A stretch of DNA of 64,000 nt from the IMG/VR virus record IMGVR_UViG_3300027859_000006, positions 44,152 to 108,151 of that record, one strand, 5' to 3'. Origin of the DNA: a virus. Below, piece by piece: positions 51,025-59,555 of the stretch. A program made the position numbers and the translations under genes. A model generated the notes under the pieces. That model was not told where the DNA came from. It did not search any database and worked only from the letters and a program-made list of their open reading frames with translations. Numbering within the stretch: position 1 is the stretch's first letter; every line of letters starts with the position of its first letter.

Positions 51025-51792
51025 TTATACCTCTACAAAGTTAGAAGGGCTATATCCCTCTGTCTCGTAATTAAACTTATCAGTTACATAACCTCTAGGG
51101 TTAGAGTACAATAGTGTGTCGCCTACACTTTCTTTAACATACTTGTGCGTATGTCCAAATATCCACATAAGCGGCTTTTTATCTAAAATAAACTGAGTTA
51201 AGTCTGTGTAATAAGCGTGACTTAAATCATCGTTTTTGTATCTTGTGCTATCTACCCCCATTTTGTGAGGAGAGTGGTGAGTTACTACTACTGTAGGCTT
51301 AGAGTAATCTATAGACTCTAAGAAAAGCATAGCTGAGTAATGCATGTTCGTCCAGTCTAGGATATCTAGTTTGCGATACTTAGCACCTGCTCTTATCTGA
51401 TAGAAATCGTTCATGCTGAACTTAGCTGTTACTCTAACTACGGGGTCTCCGTTATTTAGGCTAGTCCACAGAGTAGTACCAACAAACTGTATCCCATCTA
51501 ACTCTACTACGTCTTCGTCTAGTAGGAATACGTTGTTTAACTCTAACTCTTTGATCTTATTTCTGATCTTATTCGGAAGAGTGTCTATGTTGTGCCTGTA
51601 GTATTCATGGTTTCCTAGTACATATATTACGTACTTAAACATAGAAGCCCACTTAGGTATGTACTCTTTTCTAAAAGCTTTAGTACCTACGAAAATATCG
51701 CCTGCTAATACTAGCACGGCGTCCTTGTCACCCTCTATATTATCAGGGTAGCTGAACTCACAGTGAAGATCGCTTAGTGCTACAATTTTCAT
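51025..51792 (-). CDS. metallophosphoesterase
   Basis: A 255-residue calcineurin-like phosphoesterase: LSDLHCEFSYP (about 6-16), LAGDIFVG, VLGNHEYYRHN, VTHHSPHKMG and IFGHTHKYVKE, all five motifs. Larger than the enzyme at 37680 and only distantly similar. Substrate unknown (nucleotide or nucleic-acid 2',3' ends are typical). Behind a promoter module. Confidence 0.92.
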   Translation of the reverse strand: MKIVALSDLHCEFSYPDNIEGDKDAVLVLAGDIFVGTKAFRKEYIPKWASMFKYVIYVLGNHEYYRHNIDTLPNKIRNKIKELELNNVFLLDEDVVELDGIQFVGTTLWTSLNNGDPVVRVTAKFSMNDFYQIRAGAKYRKLDILDWTNMHYSAMLFLESIDYSKPTVVVTHHSPHKMGVDSTRYKNDDLSHAYYTDLTQFILDKKPLMWIFGHTHKYVKESVGDTLLYSNPRGYVTDKFNYETEGYSPSNFVEV

Positions 51793-51821
51793 AATTGTTT
51801 CCTCATTTATTTAATACAAGT

Positions 51822-51850
51822 ATTATACGTTGAAATTAGCAAATTAGCAA
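51822..51850 (-). promoter_or_regulatory. promoter module
   Basis: Minus strand: TTGCTA, 17 bases, TATAAT, then ACTTGTATTAAATAAATGAG and GAAA. Confidence 0.9.
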
Positions 51851-51862
51851 ATGATTTATAAT

Positions 51863-51889
51863 AAAAAAGAGAGCCGAAGCTCTCTTTTA
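51863..51889 (-). terminator. terminator after the PKD protein gene
   Basis: AAAAGAGAGC / GCTCTCTTTT stem with a TTCG loop and U tract on the minus strand; overlaps the last stop region. Confidence 0.92.
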
Positions 51890-54646
51890 TGTAGATACTG
51901 TCAAAGTAACAAGTACCCTATCCGACCTAGAAGGTGTTTCGTAGTCGAATCTTATAACATGTTTCCCTACAATTTCTGAAGTTAAGTAAACCTGTATTAT
52001 GTTTTCCTGTCTAGAGTGATATATTATATCAACCTCATCAGGATTAACTATAGTATAGCTTACTATATTTTCAGGGGAGATCCAAGCAGGATCTATAGTT
52101 AGTGTGAAACTATCTACTTCTCCTTGCCTTATTTTACCTCTCCATGTTCCGTCTCCAGACACCGTGGAGTAGTCTCTTGTAGCGTTTATAAAGAAAGGTC
52201 TTTGAGCGGCTACTTGTAGTTTAACTATCTTGCTACTAGTAAGGCCTGCTGAGTCTGTAACTACAAGCTCAAAAGCCATAGTTTCAGCTTCCTGTATATC
52301 CGGTATTACTACTTTAGCTACAGCTTTACTAGCGTCTTGGATAATCACAGGCGTACCAAGTAACTGGCTCCAAGAGTAGCTGACTATACTAACCGATCCT
52401 TGTTCCGAATTAGAACCATCTAATGTAACTTCATCATTACTTGAAACTATCTTATTAAGTCCAGCGTCTGCTACAGGAGGAATACCTGGAGGTAGTACTA
52501 CGCCTTCAACAAACACAGATACTGTAGATACTTCGGAATTAAGACCTAAATTATCTGTTACAACTAGTGTGAACTCAAGATTTTGTGGGGTAGTTGGGGC
52601 ATCAAATGTAGGTGTTGCCGTTGCGTCACCTGTTAGTGTAACCACATCACCTACCGACTGTGACCACGCATAGCTAGCAATCGTTCCGTCGCCATCAGTT
52701 GATCCAGTACCGTCTAGTGTTACCGTTGCACCTGCTTCCACTGTTTGATCTGCCCCAGCGTTTGCTGTTGGCGGCTGATTCACTAAAACCTCCTCATTTA
52801 TTGTAAATTCTACCTCATCACTGGTGCTGCCATCGGCATTTGTCGCTGTAAGGCGTAAAATATAAGTGCCAGGCTCATTAAAAAGTACACTTGGATTAAG
52901 TGCTGATACATTTGAAAATGTTGGGTTTTGACCACTTGTACAAGACCAAAGCAGCGAGTCAAAGTTACTAGCTGTTGCCGTAGATAGTGCCACAGTGTCA
53001 CCAACATTAGCCGTTGAGTTTTGGCCTGCATCAACAATGGGTAATGTTGGTTGCGGCACGCTCCACTGATTGAATGTACCCCATTCGTTGAAACTCATGT
53101 TTGAATCCTCTTTTCTTGTTGTCGCAGATACATCAAACGCGTTAAATAACGGGTAGTAGCTAGATGCACTAAATTGATACTCGTTTTTGTATGATAGATA
53201 AAGCTCTCCTGTTGAATCCTTAAAGTCTCCGCATTGTGGAACTGCATGAATTTTATCTCCTGTCGTAAATGGTAGGGGCTGCTTGAACAATTGCTGTTTA
53301 TAAGGCTGAACCTGATATCCTAACAACTCACCATCTTTCACTTTCTGTAAGTCAAGTGTATCAAATAATAAAACGGAAAGGTATTTGTCATCACGTATCG
53401 CAGCGCTACCACCTCCGCTAGGTGGTGTTAATGTGTAGTCGCCCAAATCTTCATCATAAATCCAAGACTGCGCTTTGTAGATTAAGCCTTTTTGTACCGG
53501 TTGCACTTGCCCGTTTTCGTCTAACTCCGGCACAGGTTTGCCGTTTTCGTCTAGCACAGCCGTAGTTATTCCGCCATTATATTCTTTCTGGTATTCGTAA
53601 GGCTGAGTAGGTGCATTTTTATAGTATGGCTCTCTAGTTGTACCAAGAGTGTTAGTGAGCACGGCTAAAGTGCGTGTGCCCGGCACAATAAACTGCGTAA
53701 TGACTCGTGATTGGTCATTCCACCATTCATTTTTAGCTACACCGCCAGACAGCAACTCAATAGCCGTATTTGTGCCCAGTACGTCAGTAAGAAACGAATC
53801 TGTGATGTTTATGTGGGCTATTTCTTCTGGTGTAAACACGCTTCTATTATAAAGAGCTTGTGGCGTACCGTCTGGGCCGTTTGACTCATCTGGGTAGTAC
53901 ATTACAGGTTCAGACCCGAACGACACTAGGTCATCAGGATCTGACGTTGTCACAAGTTCGCTTGTCGAAAATGCTAATAAGCTTGGCCCTGCACTCCAGT
54001 TCGTTGTTATCGACGACTGATTAGAGCCTGAAAATATTTCACCACCGAAGAACGATTGCCAATCACTAGGTACATTTGACATATTCCCAAGCATCTTACC
54101 GATATCGCGCATTGAGAAATCATCTTCAACCGTGAGTGTCGGGTCTTGCGCGGTCTCGGCTGCGTTGAGATTACTTGAGTCAAATACAAAAGTAGTTTGC
54201 GGCCTTAATCCATTAGCTGCGTAGTAAATATTGTTATTAACAATCAGCTTGCCACTTTTTTCATGCAAACCTAAGATTATGAAAAAACCATTAGTTATGT
54301 CGGGGTCTGCATATTCGAAGGTTCTTATAACGGGGTTTTGACCTACACCCTCTGACTCACCAAGCATATCAAGACCTATATCAGTACGATCTAGGGTTGT
54401 TGGTATACTGTCAAAGTCCTCTGGTACTATAAAAGACTCAGGTAAGTCGTACTTAGCTGCTCTAAACAACTTGTACGGCTCACCTTGATCTGAGTTTTGT
54501 GCGTACCTGACAGTATAAATACTATTACCGTCCTCTGATAGTGTAAAGTCCCCCTTTCCTTGGCGCATATCGCTATCTACTATAGTAAACGAGCCTTTGT
54601 GAGTAAGGGTAATAGACTCCGCTAAAGGTATAGATGTACTAGGCAT
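51887..54646 (-). CDS. large PKD-repeat virion protein
   Basis: A 919-residue protein, no signal peptide. About 1-520 is an unrecognised beta-rich part (FRAAKYDLPESFIVPEDFDS); about 535-800 holds three PKD-type domains (VDAGQNSTANVGDTVALST, ANAGADQTVEAGATVTLDG, ADAGLNKIVSSNDEVTLDG), and the last 100 residues form another beta unit. PKD repeats are common on phage tail and surface proteins that touch polysaccharide. Codon use and GC in about 52.5-54.3 kb look more even than in neighbours, possibly a recent import. Overlaps the esterase gene by one base. Confidence 0.85.
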   Translation of the reverse strand: MPSTSIPLAESITLTHKGSFTIVDSDMRQGKGDFTLSEDGNSIYTVRYAQNSDQGEPYKLFRAAKYDLPESFIVPEDFDSIPTTLDRTDIGLDMLGESEGVGQNPVIRTFEYADPDITNGFFIILGLHEKSGKLIVNNNIYYAANGLRPQTTFVFDSSNLNAAETAQDPTLTVEDDFSMRDIGKMLGNMSNVPSDWQSFFGGEIFSGSNQSSITTNWSAGPSLLAFSTSELVTTSDPDDLVSFGSEPVMYYPDESNGPDGTPQALYNRSVFTPEEIAHINITDSFLTDVLGTNTAIELLSGGVAKNEWWNDQSRVITQFIVPGTRTLAVLTNTLGTTREPYYKNAPTQPYEYQKEYNGGITTAVLDENGKPVPELDENGQVQPVQKGLIYKAQSWIYDEDLGDYTLTPPSGGGSAAIRDDKYLSVLLFDTLDLQKVKDGELLGYQVQPYKQQLFKQPLPFTTGDKIHAVPQCGDFKDSTGELYLSYKNEYQFSASSYYPLFNAFDVSATTRKEDSNMSFNEWGTFNQWSVPQPTLPIVDAGQNSTANVGDTVALSTATASNFDSLLWSCTSGQNPTFSNVSALNPSVLFNEPGTYILRLTATNADGSTSDEVEFTINEEVLVNQPPTANAGADQTVEAGATVTLDGTGSTDGDGTIASYAWSQSVGDVVTLTGDATATPTFDAPTTPQNLEFTLVVTDNLGLNSEVSTVSVFVEGVVLPPGIPPVADAGLNKIVSSNDEVTLDGSNSEQGSVSIVSYSWSQLLGTPVIIQDASKAVAKVVIPDIQEAETMAFELVVTDSAGLTSSKIVKLQVAAQRPFFINATRDYSTVSGDGTWRGKIRQGEVDSFTLTIDPAWISPENIVSYTIVNPDEVDIIYHSRQENIIQVYLTSEIVGKHVIRFDYETPSRSDRVLVTLTVST

Positions 54647-56739
54647 TAGGTTGTTACTCCCTTAATACCACAGCCCTCACTTAACACTGTATTGCCACTA
54701 TCAACATAACCGCGAAGGAATGTGCCAGACGCAACTGTTAGACCTGTTATGGTTGCAGAGCCACCGGAGTAGGTAACATTGCCACTGAACACTTCATTGT
54801 CGTCAACGTCCATCAGATAGGTTTTATACGTCCCATCAGGTGCACCAATGTCGAAAGTAATATCAACCAGTACAGGGGGTACACCTTCGATAACAGTAGT
54901 TTCAAGTGTTATAGGTTCAACCATAACAGCCTGCGAGTTATGAAGCTCATCGCCAGTAGGGAATGTAGTTTCATCTAGGTCTTGCCCTTGGTGGCTTCGT
55001 AGCTTAAGGGTACCAGCAGGGATTGACGCAAATGTTAATACAATCTTGTCAGGTGCAACGTATGAAACACTTGTAGGATTTGATACGGTTGAGAAATCAT
55101 CATTGGTTAGCTCGTAAAGGCTTGTGGCCAATGAAGGTACTGTTAGACCCGTGCTACCATTCAAGTTATGAGGGATAGTCACGTTATTTCCGTTATAAGT
55201 TGCTGATGTTGGTATAGGTCCGCGTCCACTATTGCCAGAACCATTAAACACTGCTAGGAATGAATCTGAGAATCTAAGTACTTCAGTCACATACCCTTGA
55301 CTTGTACGGTGTAAGCTATCAGACATTGGCAAGTCCATAGACTGATGTGAAATGTACACATCTGCGGTAGAGTTAGCATAATTAGTTTGAGCGTTACGAA
55401 TACCTTGCCACCCTGAGTCGCTACCTGTACCACCATCGTTTCGGCCAAGTTGGACAATAAACAATGCTAGCGTGTCTGACGTTTGGCCTGTGCGTGACAG
55501 GATATCGGAGCGTAACTCACCAAGGCGCGTTTCATAAGTTGCTTGCGTACTATTTATATTTGATTCGCCTTGTCCCCACCATAACGCGTTAATTTTTCCA
55601 CCTGCGGCCGTTAGTGCCGCTTGGCGGCTTGCGTAGTTATCTCCCCCTGGTAAATGCTGTTCGATAGTGGTTGCACCCACTGCCGTTTCATATGCAGCCA
55701 CAACGCATCCTAAAGATTGAGATATCGCGTTAAGTCCTGCGTAAATGCACCCTCTATCTGTGGGTTGCTGGTAGTCTGAACCGTTGAATTTAACAACATT
55801 ATCAAGCGGCACAGCAGCGAGTGTATTGTTCCATAGCATGTCGGTATTGCTCTGCCCTGCGAACTCTATAACCAAGCCAAAACCAATACGAGGTGATGAT
55901 GTTTGTATGTTTGTGGCGTTAGCATATCGAACAAGTATTTTGTAGTAAGGGCCGCGGGGTATGTCAACCGCGCTAGAGAATGTGCCACCTGTTGGAGCTG
56001 CATCCAATGTAGTCCAATCAGTAACAACCGTGCCGCTTACAAACTCTTCTACTCGATATTCGATAGCTGTTGGTGTAGTCACTCCCTCATAAGTACCGCT
56101 TATTGTGTAGTTGTAGGTAGGGCCAAACGTCGCATAAACCTTTCTTGATGGCTCGTTAGCAAGCATTATTAAATCACTAGCTGTTGTTCCTAGGTCTAGA
56201 TCATCGATATATGGGTTAGCTGTTAAACCGTACATACCTGCATTGGTGCTTGTGTTGCTTGAGATTGCTGAAATATCAACAGGTGTTCCAGCACTAACTC
56301 CGTTAATTAAAAGCTCGACTGTATTATTGTCTCCGTCTACTTCCAGACGCACAATATCATCAACTGCAACTGGTGTGTTAGTGTAAGTTTTTAGTATCTG
56401 CGTACCGCCACCATTGCGAAATATGATGCTTGTTGTGGTAGCAGATGAAAGTCGAATAGAAATCCAGTTCAGTCTTGCGTCAACTCGTACAGCAGGGCCG
56501 CCATCACGATCAATGTCTGTAAATGCGTACTTCATTCTAGCTTCGGAATAGTGAGAAGTTGAGCTAGCGTTATAGCTCATTACCGTTCCGTCTGTTGTAT
56601 CCATCACTAAAGCCTGATTTTCGACACGCGCTGCATTTATGTTGGCAGGAAAAGAACCGTAAACTGTCCAGCCTGCTATATCTTTGAGTAGCGTATTCTC
56701 TGCGTACTCTGAAAAGTCTGTTTGAAATACTGAAGCCAT
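54646..56739 (-). CDS. SGNH esterase tail protein (sialate O-acetylesterase-like)
   Basis: A 697-residue protein. About 1-190 is a LamG/jelly-roll-like beta part; about 285-500 an SGNH hydrolase of the SASA type: VIEFAGQSNTDML (nucleophile Ser), LWWGQGESN (block III), and MDLPMSDSLHRTSQGY (Asp and His). The end has two or three beta modules. It would remove acetyl groups from host surface glycans. With the PKD protein behind it, it is likely a receptor-binding or tail-spike protein, perhaps one from a host-range locus. Confidence 0.85.
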   Translation of the reverse strand: MASVFQTDFSEYAENTLLKDIAGWTVYGSFPANINAARVENQALVMDTTDGTVMSYNASSTSHYSEARMKYAFTDIDRDGGPAVRVDARLNWISIRLSSATTTSIIFRNGGGTQILKTYTNTPVAVDDIVRLEVDGDNNTVELLINGVSAGTPVDISAISSNTSTNAGMYGLTANPYIDDLDLGTTASDLIMLANEPSRKVYATFGPTYNYTISGTYEGVTTPTAIEYRVEEFVSGTVVTDWTTLDAAPTGGTFSSAVDIPRGPYYKILVRYANATNIQTSSPRIGFGLVIEFAGQSNTDMLWNNTLAAVPLDNVVKFNGSDYQQPTDRGCIYAGLNAISQSLGCVVAAYETAVGATTIEQHLPGGDNYASRQAALTAAGGKINALWWGQGESNINSTQATYETRLGELRSDILSRTGQTSDTLALFIVQLGRNDGGTGSDSGWQGIRNAQTNYANSTADVYISHQSMDLPMSDSLHRTSQGYVTEVLRFSDSFLAVFNGSGNSGRGPIPTSATYNGNNVTIPHNLNGSTGLTVPSLATSLYELTNDDFSTVSNPTSVSYVAPDKIVLTFASIPAGTLKLRSHQGQDLDETTFPTGDELHNSQAVMVEPITLETTVIEGVPPVLVDITFDIGAPDGTYKTYLMDVDDNEVFSGNVTYSGGSATITGLTVASGTFLRGYVDSGNTVLSEGCGIKGVTT

Positions 56740-56788
56740 TATATGTCCTTACTATTTTTTAACGAAAGTACGTTCTGTAATTTATGTT

Positions 56789-57493
56789 TCATCTTACTAT
56801 TCCTATATATTCCACGCTAGTAAGGCTTCCGGCCCATGGCCCTTTTATTTCAACCTTAAACTGCTGGACTAGCCTATCAAAAGGCAATGTAATGTCAAAA
56901 AATATATCCTCGTCTTTTACTAGAGGTATATTAATCATTTTTGTATTTTGTGGTATAGGTAAAAATTCATCTCTGTTCCCTAGTCTGCCAGATACTTTGT
57001 AAGTACAATCGTATTCTGTAGTAACTGCAGGACTTACTTTTATCCTAATAGTAGTAGCTTCTCTTCTGTTATTAATAATAGAATCTGATACTAACTTCCA
57101 AGTGTCAGGGTGTAATATGCCCATAATATCCTCTAGTTTAACGTTGTAATATGGTGTAGAAGTCGGATTAGCTTCGGATATTAAGTCCTCTTTTAAAGCT
57201 GAAGTAGCAATTCCTGCTTCTATTAACAAGTCTAGAGAAAATATATTCATGAGCCCCTTGCTCTGTGATAGTATAAAATTAAACTCACCTAAGCTAAATA
57301 TTGTTTGCATAGTGGCTATACATAGCGGGTTATCGGAGTTTAGAAATATACTATATAAATTATGTTTTACCAAGTACATAGTAATTACTTCAGAAGACAG
57401 TAACTTTCCCTGAACCTCTTCATGATTCCTTACCTGTTCTAATATTTCTTCATCAGTACCGCTGTACTGGTTTACTACGGTCAGTAGGTTCAT
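56789..57493 (-). CDS. hypothetical protein before the spike genes
   Basis: A 234-residue protein: helical first half (VVNQYSGTDEEILEQVRNHE), strand-rich end (DIFFDITLPFDRLVQQFKVE). It leads the unit with esterase and PKD genes, separated from them by 49 bases. A virion-linked or chaperone role is possible. Family unknown. Confidence 0.72.
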   Translation of the reverse strand: MNLLTVVNQYSGTDEEILEQVRNHEEVQGKLLSSEVITMYLVKHNLYSIFLNSDNPLCIATMQTIFSLGEFNFILSQSKGLMNIFSLDLLIEAGIATSALKEDLISEANPTSTPYYNVKLEDIMGILHPDTWKLVSDSIINNRREATTIRIKVSPAVTTEYDCTYKVSGRLGNRDEFLPIPQNTKMINIPLVKDEDIFFDITLPFDRLVQQFKVEIKGPWAGSLTSVEYIGIVR

Positions 57494-57515
57494 ATGTCTC
57501 TCCTAAATAAAAATA

Positions 57516-57543
57516 ATTATACACGCCTAAAAATAAATTGCAA
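57516..57543 (-). promoter_or_regulatory. promoter of the spike unit
   Basis: Minus strand: TTGCAA, 16 bases, TATAAT, then GGAGAG before the ATG. Its leader differs from the common module. Confidence 0.85.
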
Positions 57544-57564
57544 GAGATTATTTTTTACACATAA

Positions 57565-57591
57565 CAAAAAACCCGCACTAAGGCGGGTTTT
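57565..57591 (-). terminator. terminator after thymidylate synthase
   Basis: AAACCCGC / GCGGGTTT stem and U tract on the minus strand, one base behind the stop. Confidence 0.93.
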
Positions 57592-57592
57592 A

Positions 57593-58712
57593 TTATACTG
57601 CCATTTTGGCTTCTATTTTGCCATGGCTTTTATAGTTTTCTAATTGTATGTCTTTGGGGTCTACACAATGACAGAAGTTTTGAAACTTTTGCCATGGAGT
57701 ACTACCTACGGATTTTGGTAGTTTTAAAGTAGGCAATGGATAAGGCTCATTCTGTAGTATTTGACCGCACTGCTCTAGGTGGTCATTGTAAATATGAGTA
57801 TCTCCACCAGTAAAAATAAGCTTACCTGGCTTAAGTCCTACACACTCAGCTATAATGTGGGTCAATAACGCGTAAGAGGCTATATTAAACGGCAAGCCCA
57901 AGAAAACGTCTACTGACATTATGTTCACAAGAGGTCGTTAATCTCTTGCCGGTATTACACCAGCTGCAAGTTACCTTACAGATCAGACTATATCACAACC
58001 CTTTAAGGGTTCTATCCGTTTCGGTCTCACTTGAGACCTACTCTCTTTCGAGATAGTCGTTAGGCATTTATGTAGAAAAAGCTTTCTACAATTTAGCACG
58101 GGATTGTCCTAGCTTATTAGGAGTTTCCCCGTTTAGGATAGTTTTTCGAGTACAATTACTTGTACAAGGCGCTCAAAGTTAACGCTGATGCCACATTAAT
58201 GACAGTTTACCGTCTTTCAATACAAAACACTGGAATGTGTAGTGGCACGGTGGTAGAGCCATCTGGTCTATCTCAGAGGGATTCCAAGCTGTAACTATAT
58301 GTCGTCTACCGTAAGGGTCTTTTACTAACCCATCTATAAGCTTCTCCATCTGGTCTACACCATTAAAGGAACGCCACTGCTTACCGTATATAGGGCCTAG
58401 GTTACCATTAGAGTATCCTAGTGCTTTCGCTTGCTTGTTATAGTTATCATCCCAGATGGTTTTCTTTATAGAAGTAGTAGAGCCATGAGTTAAGTATCTT
58501 AGCTCGTTTACGTTAGTAGAGCCTCTCATAAACCATAGTAGTTCCGCCCGTACCGCGTTCCAAGCCAGAGCTTTCTCTGTTACAGCGGGAAAACCTTCAG
58601 ATAGGTCAAACTCCATTCGAGTACCGAATACTCGTCTAGTCCCTACGCCAGTTCGGTCTTCTACTCTATCACCTGTTAAAACTTGAGTAATTAAATCTTT
58701 ATACTGTTTCAT
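57593..58712 (-). CDS. thyA: thymidylate synthase, split by a group I intron
   Basis: Joined exons 58182-58712 and 57593-57916 give a normal 284-residue enzyme that makes dTMP from dUMP and methylene-tetrahydrofolate. Seen: DRTGVGTRRVFG, LWFMRGSTNVNEL, the catalytic Cys in LPPCHYTFQ, then after joining QRSVDVFLGLPFN and SYALLTHIIAECVGL, GGDTHIYNDHLEQ. The intron sits exactly between Arg and Ser of the phosphate-binding QRS motif. The start overlaps the end of the dihydrofolate reductase gene by 14 bases, so folate recycling and dTMP synthesis are coupled. Confidence 0.95.
57917..58181 (-). ncRNA. 265-nt group I intron in thyA
   Basis: Removing this stretch restores the reading frame and the exact QR-S motif. 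The upstream exon ends in T and the intron ends in G, as group I introns require. Inside are core-like segments AATGCCTAACGACTATC and GATATAGTCTGATC (P3/P7 region), with several stem-loops. It is too short to encode a homing nuclease. Site and host gene recall the T4 td intron. Confidence 0.9.
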
Positions 58713-59196
58713 TTGTTACCTTATATAACGTGAAGTCTTCACAGTCGTCTAAAACTTCTTTTTCTTGTTCGGCTAGCCAACTTAAAACTGATTTGTCTAA
58801 ATACACATCAGCGTCTGGGAACTCCCCTTTAAACTCTGTGTAGTATACTTCATTACAGCGTTTTAAATTTTCTACCGTTAATAAGCTAGTACCGCCTATA
58901 ATACTGTAAGTTGCATCTATACCTTGTTCTATAGCTAGTTTTAAATATTCTAGTACATCGTGCTTAGTATAATCTATAGTTATCCATTCATTACTAGGAT
59001 TACTGGACACTAGGATAGGCACTCTATAAGGCAAGGGTAAAGGTATAGAGTTAGCTGTACTTTTTCCCATAACAGTAAATGTGTTGTGTGTTAACTTTTT
59101 AAAGTTAGCCATATCTCTGGAGTTTCTAGGCCACGGCATAGTGCATCCTTTACCGAATTCACCCTTCTTACCGCTTGCAAATACTGCTTTAATCAT
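58699..59196 (-). CDS. folA: dihydrofolate reductase
   Basis: A 165-residue enzyme that recycles dihydrofolate made by thymidylate synthase. Seen: AVFASGKKGEFGKGCTMPWP (Met20-type loop), RDMANFKKLT (acid in the active site), VMGKSTANSIP, ILVSSNP and SIIGGTSLL. Overlaps thyA by 14 bases downstream and its neighbour upstream by four. Confidence 0.95.
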   Translation of the reverse strand: MIKAVFASGKKGEFGKGCTMPWPRNSRDMANFKKLTHNTFTVMGKSTANSIPLPLPYRVPILVSSNPSNEWITIDYTKHDVLEYLKLAIEQGIDATYSIIGGTSLLTVENLKRCNEVYYTEFKGEFPDADVYLDKSVLSWLAEQEKEVLDDCEDFTLYKVTNETV

Positions 59197-59546
59197 TCAT
59201 TGTATTCCTCTACGTGCAATAATTTGTTTTGTCTTCTGGCAATGTCTATCATGTGTGCAGTACCTGGACTAAATAAGTTCCAAAAGGCTACTACTTTATC
59301 ACACTCCTCTAGCATTTCGCAGTTTCGTATCAGCCCTGCCCTTTGTCCAAACTTATCCCAGTTGGGTCTAATTGATAGTACATCTATATCTCGATAAATA
59401 GCCCACTTTTTACCTAGAGTATCTGCTCCTGCGGCTTCGCCACAGACTACTTTAGTTACGGGGGTTTGTTTATGTATGCTATCCATTACATCTTGTAAAA
59501 GGAAGTAAAAGCGAAAGCTCCTACCTCCAACAATTGCTACTTTCAA
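59193..59546 (-). CDS. SLOG-family nucleotide-binding protein (YspA-like)
   Basis: A 117-residue protein: KVAIVGGRSF, VVCGEAAGADTLGKKWAIY, then PNWDKFGQRAGLIRNCEML and KVVAFWNLFSPGTAHMI. This is the small YspA/cpYpsA type of the SLOG superfamily, which binds nucleotides or ADP-ribose-like molecules. Function unknown; with an NAD-rebuilding operon elsewhere in the genome, a ligand-binding (sponge) role deserves thought. Coupled to the reductase genes. Confidence 0.85.
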   Translation of the reverse strand: MKVAIVGGRSFRFYFLLQDVMDSIHKQTPVTKVVCGEAAGADTLGKKWAIYRDIDVLSIRPNWDKFGQRAGLIRNCEMLEECDKVVAFWNLFSPGTAHMIDIARRQNKLLHVEEYNE

Positions 59547-59555
59547 AGTCTCTCC

